From Streptomyces griseosporeus (lineage in GTDB: Bacteria > Actinomycetota > Actinomycetes > Streptomycetales > Streptomycetaceae), in NCBI RefSeq assembly GCF_014656055.1, contig NZ_BNBR01000001.1, forward strand, positions 1,488,001 to 1,552,000: DNA of 64,000 nucleotides. Direction: 5' to 3'. How positions within the stretch are numbered: the first letter of the stretch is position 1; every line of letters begins with the position of its first letter. Below, piece after piece: positions 8,217-15,698 of this stretch. A program made the position numbers and the translations under genes. The notes beneath the pieces were generated by a model that saw nothing but the letters and a program-made list of their open reading frames with translations, was not told the origin of the DNA and did no database searches.

Positions 8217-8903
8217 ACCCTGACGGTACCCGGAGAGCGGGACAGGGTGATCCATTACCTCCTCCCGCGGGGACGATCCGATGACGCCGGGGGTCGGACA
8301 GGGAGAGGGGTCAAGGCGGGGTCCAGCCAAGGTGAGCTCAAAAGCCGCCACGAGATGATCTTGGAGCCCTGAAGGCGGCTGGTCAGGATGCGGTAGGTAT
8401 CGCGCGAGCGGATCTTGCCGGCGCTGATGGGGTCTTACACCGAGGCGGCGACGGCGTGCTGCGAGGTGGTGATCATGTCTGCCCTCGCCGTCCGGTGCTC
8501 GCCCAGACACTCGATGCGACGATGACGGCGCCCTGCTCCTTGGCCTACCGGTACGCCGCTTCGAAGGCCGCCATGCCCGTCGCGTCGGGAATGAGGCCGG
8601 CGGGGCAGGGAGCCGGCAGCGGCTGCATGCGAACCATCATCCCAGGCGCGCGGGACGGTACAGACGTCGACACGGCAAGCATGTGCCTCACTGGGCCTGG
8701 CAGGCCGCCGATGGGCAACCGGGGCGCTGGCACGGCTCCGGCCCGGGACTGGTGGAACCGTCTTGGACAGAGAAGGACCCCAGCGTGGTGATCGCCGAGG
8801 TCCTCGCCCTGTGGTGGTCAGGGCGCTCGTTTCAGGGGCCGGTGGTGGGGTCCAGTCGGTGGCGGGCCGGGAGCGTCGTCCGTGTCTTCGTGCCGGCGTC
8901 CGG
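8217..8903. other. 687-base stretch with decayed coding fragments
   Basis: No intact gene. On the minus strand, 8600-8490 translates as a universal-stress-protein-like piece (ATGMAAFEAAYR, an in-frame TAG, then AKEQGAVIVASSV). A second piece in another frame at about 8435-8345 reads AGKIRSRDTYRILTSR. Both lack starts and are cut by stops or frame changes. The likely reading is that one or two genes decayed here, but similarity was judged by eye only. Confidence 0.35.
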
Positions 8904-9248
8904 TCAGGCCGAGGTCTTCGACTGCGGCTCGGGGCCTTGTGTGCGCATTTGCTCGTTGATGCGCTGTGCTTCTTCGAGTTGGTCTTCGAGGACGATGATG
9001 CGGCAGGCAGCTTCGATGGGGGTGCCCTGGTCGACGAGTTCGCGGGCACGGGCAGCGATGCGCAGCTGGTAGCGGGAGTAGCGACGGTGGCCGCCTTCGG
9101 AGCGCAAGGGGGTGATCAGGCGGTGTTCGCCGAGGGCGCGGAGGAAGGCGGGGGTGGTGCCGAGCATGTCGGCGGCCCGGCCCATGGTGTAGGCGGGGTA
9201 GTCGTCGTCATCGAGAGGGGTGACGGCGCGGGAACTGCCAGGGGGCAT
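8904..9248 (-). CDS. MerR-like helix-turn-helix regulator
   Basis: 114 residues from the ATG at 9246-9248 (MPPGSSRAV), with AGAGG just upstream; the open frame extends 67 codons further but lacks protein-like composition. The helix-turn-helix is MGRAADMLGTTPAFLRALGE, and the wing SEGGHRRYSRYQL is the GxRRYxxxxL signature of the MerR family. A short helix, LEDQLEEAQRINEQM, probably forms the dimerising coiled coil. There is no effector domain, so it is a small MerR-like protein of a kind common in Streptomyces. It stands alone, flanked by non-coding and decayed DNA, so no target can be proposed. Cytoplasmic DNA-binding protein. Confidence 0.8.
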   Translation of the reverse strand: MPPGSSRAVTPLDDDDYPAYTMGRAADMLGTTPAFLRALGEHRLITPLRSEGGHRRYSRYQLRIAARARELVDQGTPIEAACRIIVLEDQLEEAQRINEQMRTQGPEPQSKTSA

Positions 9249-9571
9249 AGACCTCTTCTTCCGGGGGACGCGTCGGGGGGCCCGGGCACCGTACTGGCAC
9301 CCGGGCCCCGAGCTTTCAACACCATCTACCGGCGAACTGCGCCGGCCTTGTATATCCGCAGGTCCGCCTGGGAGGGCGGGGCTGCGGGGATCGCGGATGC
9401 GTGACCGGGGACCACCTTCCAATCCGGGGCCTGCGGTACCCGGGCGCACTGCTTCCTCGCCCGGGCGATCCTGATGGCGTCTCGCTCCTTACCTTCGGTT
9501 ACTCGGTGACACTGCTGGATACCGCGGGTACTGCTCACGACCCTCTTGGGCCGTGTCCTGCTTGACCTGCC

Positions 9572-9598
9572 GGCACGGCAGTTCATGTCTGCCGTGCC
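9572..9598. terminator. Perfect 10-bp hairpin
   Basis: GGCACGGCAG (9572-9581), a 7-base loop TTCATGT, then CTGCCGTGCC (9589-9598). The stem is perfect and GC-rich. No gene ends immediately beside it now, so it may be a relic terminator or an RNA structure. Confidence 0.4.
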
Positions 9599-9654
9599 CA
9601 CTTCGACTTCCTGGGTACGACAAAGACAGTAACCCTGCGACGGACCAATGTCTA

Positions 9655-9669
9655 CTGTCGTCACGACAG
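9655..9669. promoter_or_regulatory. Operator-like palindrome CTGTCGT-C-ACGACAG
   Basis: Seven-base arms, perfect, with one central base. The size and symmetry fit a dimeric regulator's site. It lies upstream of nothing obvious except an uncertain small forward ORF at 9679, so its target is unknown. Confidence 0.3.
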
Positions 9670-9934
9670 GTTTTCTCCATGGTCAGCATCTGGAACTCTT
9701 CTGCAGGCACATTCGGAAGAGTGCTGTCCCGGGTTGCTTCCCGGCTCGGCGACCACATGCTGGGCCGGGAGGTACAAGACCGATCCAGGTGGGGTGACAG
9801 CGCATTGACGCTGATTGATCACGGCCCTGAGGAGGCTGCTCAGCGGGCGGCCGACGACCTGGAGGGCGTTGGCTGGCGGGATCGGCCAGCGGCCGGCGGC
9901 GGACTCTCCATGAGGTAGCCGAGCAGGGCGCCGG

Positions 9935-10519
9935 CTACCTGCCGGGCAGGCGGCCAGCCGGATCTCCGCCGTCGGCCAGCACGATGGCGGCCCTGACTCG
10001 CTTGCCCACCGGCTCGCGGCGCACCTCGAAGCTCTGGCACACGGCCATGACGATCTCCAGGCCGTGCTGCCCGACCCGGCCCGGGTCCGCGAGGCAGGCC
10101 GGCAGTGTCGGGTCGGCGTCCCAGACGCTGATCTGGACGGTGCCTTCGCTCACCTCCAGATCCAGCAGGCAGGGGTCTGGCGCGTACTTGTAGGCGTTGG
10201 TGACCAGCTCGCTGACGGCCATCTGCGCGGTGCCCGTCGCGCGGTCGGAGACCGGGATGCCGTGTCCTGCCTGTACGTCGGTCAGGAAGCGGCGGGCCGC
10301 GCTGCGGGCCTCGGCGATCGGTTCGCCGCCCTCGAAGGCGAGGGCCGACAGTATCGGGCGGCGGGCCAGCGGCCGGTCCTCGTTTTCGTCCACCACTGGG
10401 CCCACATCGACACCCTCGTCCTGAGCAACCCGGGTAAGGCGCACGAACACCCCCGAAACGACATGGCACGCCTCCGCACCACTGGCCCCCCGCCGGCGTG
10501 ACTTTGCTGTGGCGGCCAC
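9935..10519 (-). CDS. ATP-binding protein, RsbW-type anti-sigma kinase fold
   Basis: Up to 194 residues; the true start may be internal, since conserved sequence begins near LSALAFEGGEPIAEARSAAR. The GHKL ATPase boxes are present: SELVTNAYKYA (N box, Mg2+/ATP), VSVWDADP-type G1 segment (VWDADPTLP) and GQHGLEIV (G2). Proteins of this kind phosphorylate anti-sigma antagonists or act as orphan regulatory ATPases; Streptomyces has dozens. No sigma factor or STAS partner is adjacent, so the target is unknown. Cytoplasmic. The MFS gene at its right ends 95 bases before the upstream limit of this ORF. Confidence 0.78.
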   Translation of the reverse strand: MAATAKSRRRGASGAEACHVVSGVFVRLTRVAQDEGVDVGPVVDENEDRPLARRPILSALAFEGGEPIAEARSAARRFLTDVQAGHGIPVSDRATGTAQMAVSELVTNAYKYAPDPCLLDLEVSEGTVQISVWDADPTLPACLADPGRVGQHGLEIVMAVCQSFEVRREPVGKRVRAAIVLADGGDPAGRLPGR

Positions 10520-10613
10520 CGCAGGCCCAGTTGGTGGCGAGACCGACCTCGACGGACCCTGTCACGGGCAGCTTCATGAGGGCACCGCGGCCAAGTCGCG
10601 CTCCGTGACGCTC

Positions 10614-11990
10614 TCACCCGCCCCGCCGGGGGCCCGGGGGCGGCTGGGCGGCGCCCTCGTCCGCCGGCAGGGATGCCGGCTGCTCCAGCGGGCGGGGGAC
10701 GCGGGAGCCGGGGCCGGGTGTACGGGCGGTGGGGTGCCCGGTCCGGGGCCCGGCGCTCCGGCGGGTTCGGCGCAGGGCCAGGTGCAGGGCCGGGATCAGG
10801 ACGCAGGTGACCGCGGCGCTGTGCCACAGCAGGGCGTCGAGCCGGCCGGCCGTGAGGTAGGCGCCCGCGGCGACCGCCGCCAGTGCGCACACCCCGCGGT
10901 CCACGATGCTCTCCACGGACAGCAGCGTGGCGCGTGGCGCGTCGGCCGGGACGGCGTCGTTGACGAGCTTGCGCTGCACCGGGTACACGAACCCGGTGAT
11001 CGCGGCGAACGCGCACAGCAGCGCGAGCACGGCCCACGGCGCGCCGAGGGTGGTGGCGGCGAGGGTCACGGCCAGCGCCACGCTCAGCAGGGACACCCAC
11101 TGGGCGGCGGACAGCCGGCGGCTCAGCCAGCGCGGACGGGCCGAGGCCACGGCCTCGGCGACCGTCATGGCCGCGAGGACGCCGCCGTGCGCGCCCTCCC
11201 CGATGCCGTGGTCCAGGAGCACCGGCTGGAAGAGGTTGACCTGGCAGATGCGGGCGAGGGTGAACACCGCGACGCCCTGCACCATGAGCAGCGGCAGCCA
11301 CGGTGAGGCGCGCAGGGCCCGCAGGGCGGCCCCCGTGTCGTGCAGGAGGGTGCTCCGCCGCCGTCCGCCCGGATCGCACCCGGCGTCCGGGCGCGGGGCG
11401 AGGCGGGGCAGGGCCAGCGCGCACAGCAGCGACCCGGCGGCGCAGGCCGCGCTGAGGACGTACGGGGCGGGCCGGGCCAGCGTCATCAGCGGGCCGACCA
11501 GCGGCCAGCACAGCACCTTCGCGGCGAGACCGAGGGAGCGCGCGGTGCCCTCGGCGTCCAGGTAGTGCGCGTCGGCCCCTTCGGCGCGCAGCGCGTCGTA
11601 GAGGTAGGCGCTCGCCGCGCCCGAGGCGAGGGAGCGTCCGGCCGCGATGGCGAGGAAGTGGACGAGGAAGCCGGTGTAGGAGGGGGCGAGGACGGGGGCC
11701 AGGTTGGCGGCCGTCATGACGACCGCGCCGGCCCGCAGGCAGTTGCGGGCGCCGATGCGGTCGGCGACCACGCCGGTCGGGATCTCGAAGAGGCAGAACG
11801 CCGTGTAGTAGATGCTCTGGATGCCGAAGATCTGGCCGTCGGACAGTCCGGCGTCACGCTGGTAGGCGTAGAAGACGGGCATCCACCACAGCAGGTTGAA
11901 CAGCAGCTGGAAGGCGTTGTTGAGGCGGATGACGCGGCGGGCGGCCGGGGAGGGGGCCGGGCCGGCACGGCGGGTGGCGCGGGCGGGCAT
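10614..11990 (-). CDS. MFS transporter, last gene of the ATP-grasp cluster
   Basis: 458 residues with about twelve hydrophobic segments. MFS features include the loop GVVADRIGARNCLRAG after helix 2-3 (the DRxGxR signature) and its weaker repeat. The N-terminus reads NAFQLLFNLLWWMPVFYAYQRDAGLS, typical of the family's first helix. A long Arg/Pro-rich tail follows the last helix. It starts 8 bases after the stop of the dikinase-like gene, so it is the third gene of a tight operon (ATP-grasp, dikinase-like, MFS). The most economical role is export of the small product made by the two enzymes, with self-resistance possible. Substrate unknown. Confidence 0.82.
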   Translation of the reverse strand: MPARATRRAGPAPSPAARRVIRLNNAFQLLFNLLWWMPVFYAYQRDAGLSDGQIFGIQSIYYTAFCLFEIPTGVVADRIGARNCLRAGAVVMTAANLAPVLAPSYTGFLVHFLAIAAGRSLASGAASAYLYDALRAEGADAHYLDAEGTARSLGLAAKVLCWPLVGPLMTLARPAPYVLSAACAAGSLLCALALPRLAPRPDAGCDPGGRRRSTLLHDTGAALRALRASPWLPLLMVQGVAVFTLARICQVNLFQPVLLDHGIGEGAHGGVLAAMTVAEAVASARPRWLSRRLSAAQWVSLLSVALAVTLAATTLGAPWAVLALLCAFAAITGFVYPVQRKLVNDAVPADAPRATLLSVESIVDRGVCALAAVAAGAYLTAGRLDALLWHSAAVTCVLIPALHLALRRTRRSAGPRTGHPTARTPGPGSRVPRPLEQPASLPADEGAAQPPPGPRRGG

Positions 11991-11998
11991 CGGACGGC

Positions 11999-14029
11999 TC
12001 ACCGGGCGTAGGGGCGGATCTGGACCAGCCGGAAGTCCCCTTCGCCGGTCATCAGCCACTCGATGTCGAGGGCGTCGTCGGGGTCGTCGGCGCCGAAGTG
12101 GGACTGCAGCAGGCGTCCGGCGAGGGCCAGCCGGGCGAGCGCCGCGCGGGTGGCGGCGGGCAGGTCCTCTCCGGCGGTGCCGACGTCGAGCGTGCGCCCG
12201 CCGCCCTCGACGGTGTTGTACAGGTACTGCTGGGGCAGCACCGAGCCGTCCACGACGCGTTCGGGCGAGCCGGGGGTGCAGTTGACGTACACGTTGCGGA
12301 AGTCCTCGCGGCGGGTGGGGTTGCAGGTGACGAGGACGCCGCCGAGGCTCGCGGGCAGGTACTCCTGGACGATCACGCCCATGTAGGTGTCGTCCAGGCA
12401 GATGCCGACCTGGTGCCGCAGGCGCACGCTGCGCGGTGACAGCAGGGACGCCCACACCTGCCGTACCGCGTCCATGAGGTGTTCCGCTCCCCGCACGGTG
12501 GTCACGGAGTCGTAGATGCCGGCGGCGGAGAAGCCGGGCAGGTCCTCGGCGTTGGAGGAGGAGCGCACCACCATGCGGCGTCCGCCCGCGAGCAGCCGCG
12601 GCACCGCGGAGGTGATGGCGCGGGCCACGTCCGGCGGTACGGGCGTGGCCCGCACGAGCTGCTGGAGGTTCAGGCACAGGGGGTCGACGAGGTCGAACGC
12701 GCCGAGTTCCAGGGCCATCTTCAGTTTGCCGATGCCCTGCTGGAGGGCGGGCGACGAGGTGAGGAACAGATGGTGCAGGCGGAAGGGCAGCGCCACGCCG
12801 TCGGGTGCGCGGACGGTGTCCGCCACGTACCGGGCGGCGGCCGCCCGGAGGTGCTCGCGTGCGGCGTCCCGCTCACCGAGCCGGGCCGCCAGGTGGCCGA
12901 GGAGGTCCTGGCGCGGCGGGCGGGGCCGGGCGTGGAACGCCGTCAGGTCGGCGGTCCGGCTGTCGAGGACGTGGTGGAGCTCACCGAGGTTGGCCGCCTT
13001 GGTGCCGTAGCTGTCACGGTCGGAGCGCCGCAGCCGGTGCAGGGCGAGGACGGGGGCCTCTTCGAGCAGGGGCGTGTCGATGCGGATGCGCTGCTGGTGC
13101 CAGGCGGGCTTGGTCAGCCGGGGCGGGGCGGCGAGCGGCTCCAGGGTGACGGCGTCCTCGCTCACCCGGTAGCGCACCCAGGTGCCGTCCAGGCCGCCCC
13201 GCCCGTCGGGGGCGTCCGGGTCGTCGAGGGTGTCGAGGTCGCGCACGATGGCGTTCGGGATGCCCCAGCCGGAGGCGAGCACGTTGGTGTGGGAGAGCGG
13301 GGTGGTGGGCGCGGTGTTGATGAAGCCGGCCACCCTCGGCACGTCGTCGGGCAGGCGGGGCATGGCGACGATGTCCGCCCAGCCGAGACCGGCGGCGGCC
13401 GCCTCGTACGCGGCCGTGGTGCGGAAGTGCCGCAGACGGCCCTCGGCCTGCCCGGGGTTGAGGCAGGTGCGGGTCCGGTCGCCGAACAGCTTGTGGCTGA
13501 GGACGCGGGGGACGACCGCCTCGGGGATCGAGGCGAGTTCCCCTTCCTGCCCGTGGTTGGCGGGTTTCAGCAGCAGCGGGAGGCGTCCGTCCACGCGTCC
13601 GCGCACGTAGAGGTAGAACTCCTCCAGCAGGGCGCCGTGCATGGTGTCGGCCTCGGTGGTCTCCAGGACCAGGAAGGGGCACTCGGTGCCGTCGGCCGCC
13701 CGGTCGGTGTGCAGGGACAGCACGCCCAGCAGGAAGCGGCGGTCGGGGTCGGTGTAGACGGACGCGTTGAACGCGTCGAGGCAGGCATCCAGTTCGTCCA
13801 CGGACATGCCGAGGACGCGGGTGGCGATGTAGTCGACGTGGAAGGGGTGGACGCGGGTGTCCAGGAGGTGCCAGGTGCAGGCGTGCCGGTCGACGACGAC
13901 CTTCAGGTAGGGATGCCCGGCGAGGACACCGGACAGGGTGCGGAACAGCGGCAGCGTGAGGTTGGCGCCGACGACGGTGCGGTCCGCGCCCGCCTCGGCC
14001 GGGCCGGTGCGGTCCAGGGCGGAGGTCAT
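11999..14029 (-). CDS. Dikinase-like protein: phospho-His swivel motif followed by PPDK-type ATP-binding domain
   Basis: 676 residues. The C-terminal half (from about 350) is a full pyruvate-phosphate-dikinase N-terminal ATP-binding domain: YGTKAANLGEL, VVRSSSNAEDLPGFSAAGIY, VIVQEYLPASLGGVL and the final DIEWLM...VQIRPY. The N-terminal half contains TTPLSHTNVLASGWGIPNA, like the swivel segment whose His carries phosphate (His at about 247). No PEP/pyruvate barrel is present, and the order swivel-then-ATP domain recalls glucan water dikinases, the reverse of PEP synthase. Inference: ATP phosphorylates the His, which then modifies an unknown acceptor. The start ATG overlaps the ATP-grasp stop (ATGA), implying translational coupling and a joint pathway. 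Confidence 0.75.
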   Translation of the reverse strand: MTSALDRTGPAEAGADRTVVGANLTLPLFRTLSGVLAGHPYLKVVVDRHACTWHLLDTRVHPFHVDYIATRVLGMSVDELDACLDAFNASVYTDPDRRFLLGVLSLHTDRAADGTECPFLVLETTEADTMHGALLEEFYLYVRGRVDGRLPLLLKPANHGQEGELASIPEAVVPRVLSHKLFGDRTRTCLNPGQAEGRLRHFRTTAAYEAAAAGLGWADIVAMPRLPDDVPRVAGFINTAPTTPLSHTNVLASGWGIPNAIVRDLDTLDDPDAPDGRGGLDGTWVRYRVSEDAVTLEPLAAPPRLTKPAWHQQRIRIDTPLLEEAPVLALHRLRRSDRDSYGTKAANLGELHHVLDSRTADLTAFHARPRPPRQDLLGHLAARLGERDAAREHLRAAAARYVADTVRAPDGVALPFRLHHLFLTSSPALQQGIGKLKMALELGAFDLVDPLCLNLQQLVRATPVPPDVARAITSAVPRLLAGGRRMVVRSSSNAEDLPGFSAAGIYDSVTTVRGAEHLMDAVRQVWASLLSPRSVRLRHQVGICLDDTYMGVIVQEYLPASLGGVLVTCNPTRREDFRNVYVNCTPGSPERVVDGSVLPQQYLYNTVEGGGRTLDVGTAGEDLPAATRAALARLALAGRLLQSHFGADDPDDALDIEWLMTGEGDFRLVQIRPYAR

Positions 14030-15399
14030 GCCCGCGCTCCTTCCGTGACGTGCGGGGGCAGGAGGCCCGGCAGGGCGTCCACGAGGGCGGTGAAGTCGCG
14101 GACGACGGTCTGCGGCCGGTCCGCGGACAGCAGACACAGCGCGGCCATGGTGTTGGCGCCCGCGGCCGGGTCGTAGACGGGGACGGGGGCACCGTCCGGC
14201 AGGGAGCTCTCCTCCACGACGCGCAGCCTGCTGTGCGGTCCGACCGGGGCGGAGCGCACCACCGCGGTGGAGTCCCACAGGTGACGTCGCGGCCAGGGGG
14301 CGCCCGAGCCGTCCACGGCGAGGACGACGAGGGAGCCGGCCGCGCCCCGGGCGTCCGCGGGGGTCAGCGCCCTGGCCGGCCAGCCGGGTGTGCCGCCGAG
14401 CAACTGGTCGGTGAACAGGCCGACCAGGTCGAGTCCGAAGACCTCCTCGATCTGCGGCACGGTCATCGCGCCGCCGAAGCGGGCCGCCGTCTCGATCACC
14501 CACATGCGGCCGCCCGGCCCGAGCTTGATCTCCGTGTGTGTGCCGCAGTCCTCCAGGCCGAGCGCGTCCACGGCCCGCCGGGCCAGCGCCACGATGGCGT
14601 CCTGCGCCTTGCCGGTGACGGCGGCCGGTGTGATGCCGGCCCGTTCGGTGAACGGCGCGACGGTCGGCATCCTGCCGCTCACGCAGACCGGCCGGAAGAC
14701 GCCTTGCGCGACCACGCCCTCGACGCTGACGTAGTCTCCCCAGCCCGGTCCCTCGAACCACTCCCCCGCGTGTCCGGTGACGATCTCCTCCACGAGGAAG
14801 TCCTCGCCGGCGCCCGCGACATGGAGTTCGGCGTAGCCCAGGCGCGCCGACTCGATCATCACCGCGTGTGAACGCGCCCACGCGGCCGGGGCGTCGGCGG
14901 GGACCTCGATGATCTGGTGGGCCGTCGAACCGGCGCTCCAGGCCGCCTTCAGCAGCAGCGGGCACCGTAACTCGCGGGTGGACGTCCGCAGTTGGTCCAG
15001 TGTGGCAACGGGCCGGAAGCGGGGCTGGGGGATGCCACAGCGTTCCCAGGCCGTGCGCATGAGCCGCTTGTCGCGGGCGAGGGCCGCGGCCGGGCCGGCG
15101 CCGCGCAGCCCGAGCCGGCGGGCGGCCTCGGCGACGGCGACGACCGCGTACTCCGAGAAGGTGACCACCGCGTCGGCGCCGACCTCGCGGGCCCGGGACG
15201 TGATGGACGCGACCAGGTCGTCCGCTGCCACGTCCCCGGCGGTGACCTCCGAAGCGCACCACGCGCGAATGGGCGCCGCGCTGCCCGCGGGCAGTTCGGT
15301 CAGTGCCAGCAGGTGCACCTCGGCCCTCGCGGCCACCCTGGGCAGGGCGTAGCCGACCGGGGGGCCGCCCTTGGCATGCACGTACAGCACCTTCGCCAC
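14026..15399 (-). CDS. ATP-grasp ligase, amino-acid-ligase-like
   Basis: 457 residues. An N-terminal preATP-grasp fold (AKVLYVHAKGG) precedes RDKRLMRTAWERCGIPQP, where ATP-grasp proteins bind the adenine side, then LLLKAAWSAGS (the conserved Lys) and the catalytic core CGTHTEIKL...MWVIETAARFGG, matching the HxE...IExxxRxGG metal/ATP signature of L-amino-acid ligases and BacD-like enzymes. It should form an amide or ester bond through an acyl phosphate. The GTG start at 15397-15399 has AAGGAG 10 bases upstream. Residue 144 is a TTA codon (14968-14970), so expression probably needs bldA tRNA. First gene of the operon, divergent from the PAS-LuxR regulator. Substrates unknown. Confidence 0.85.
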   Translation of the reverse strand: MAKVLYVHAKGGPPVGYALPRVAARAEVHLLALTELPAGSAAPIRAWCASEVTAGDVAADDLVASITSRAREVGADAVVTFSEYAVVAVAEAARRLGLRGAGPAAALARDKRLMRTAWERCGIPQPRFRPVATLDQLRTSTRELRCPLLLKAAWSAGSTAHQIIEVPADAPAAWARSHAVMIESARLGYAELHVAGAGEDFLVEEIVTGHAGEWFEGPGWGDYVSVEGVVAQGVFRPVCVSGRMPTVAPFTERAGITPAAVTGKAQDAIVALARRAVDALGLEDCGTHTEIKLGPGGRMWVIETAARFGGAMTVPQIEEVFGLDLVGLFTDQLLGGTPGWPARALTPADARGAAGSLVVLAVDGSGAPWPRRHLWDSTAVVRSAPVGPHSRLRVVEESSLPDGAPVPVYDPAAGANTMAALCLLSADRPQTVVRDFTALVDALPGLLPPHVTEGARA

Positions 15400-15698
15400 G
15401 GGATTTCAACTCCTTCGTCTGGGGGGCTTGTCCGGTACCGGAACCCCACCGCCTCGCCCGCGCAGACCGCCGTGCGGCCTGCCGTCCGCGTGCGTCGTGG
15501 GACGGTTCCTGTCCAGCGAAGCAGTCGGGTTTCCCGGCTCCCGCCGCTTCGAGCGCGGTGGTCTCAGGCAGATGCCTGAGTCGGATCGCGGGCCGGGTGG
15601 CCCGCGGGCCTGGGGCGGGCCGCATGGCTGGGCATGTACGGGACACGCATGAGATGTCACACACCGTGACTTCCGTACGGGATTCAAGGAGTTGGGCT
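15400..15698. promoter_or_regulatory. Divergent promoter region with two perfect palindromes
   Basis: Lies between the ATP-grasp operon and the PAS-LuxR gene. CTCAGGCA-GA-TGCCTGAG at 15563-15580 is an 18-base palindrome placed centrally, a strong candidate operator. Its CT-rich/GA-rich flanks around GG...CC recall the CTVGGGAWWTCCCBAG sites reported for PimM-type PAS-LuxR regulators. TCCGGTACCGGA at 15431-15442 is a second, 12-base palindrome about 30 bases upstream of the ATP-grasp start. No clear -10/-35 pair was identified for either gene. Confidence 0.5.

Larger units (their letters stand above)
9249..9934. other. 686-base intergenic region with a strong hairpin and a palindrome
   Basis: No convincing gene. 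It holds a perfect 10-bp stem at 9572-9598 and a 15-base palindrome at 9655-9669, listed separately. A forward frame from an ATG at 9679 gives about 80 residues with no ribosome site and no recognisable family. Promoters for the minus-strand MerR-like gene should lie at its left end. Confidence 0.4.

Noticed and set aside
9679..9918. An 80-codon forward ORF beginning with ATG in the gene-free stretch
   Set aside because: No ribosome site before the ATG, no family resemblance, and its composition looks like background.
10614..12677. Long open frame joining the MFS gene to upstream sequence
   Set aside because: The upstream part is the wrong frame of the dikinase-like gene; the ATG at 11990 is the credible MFS start.
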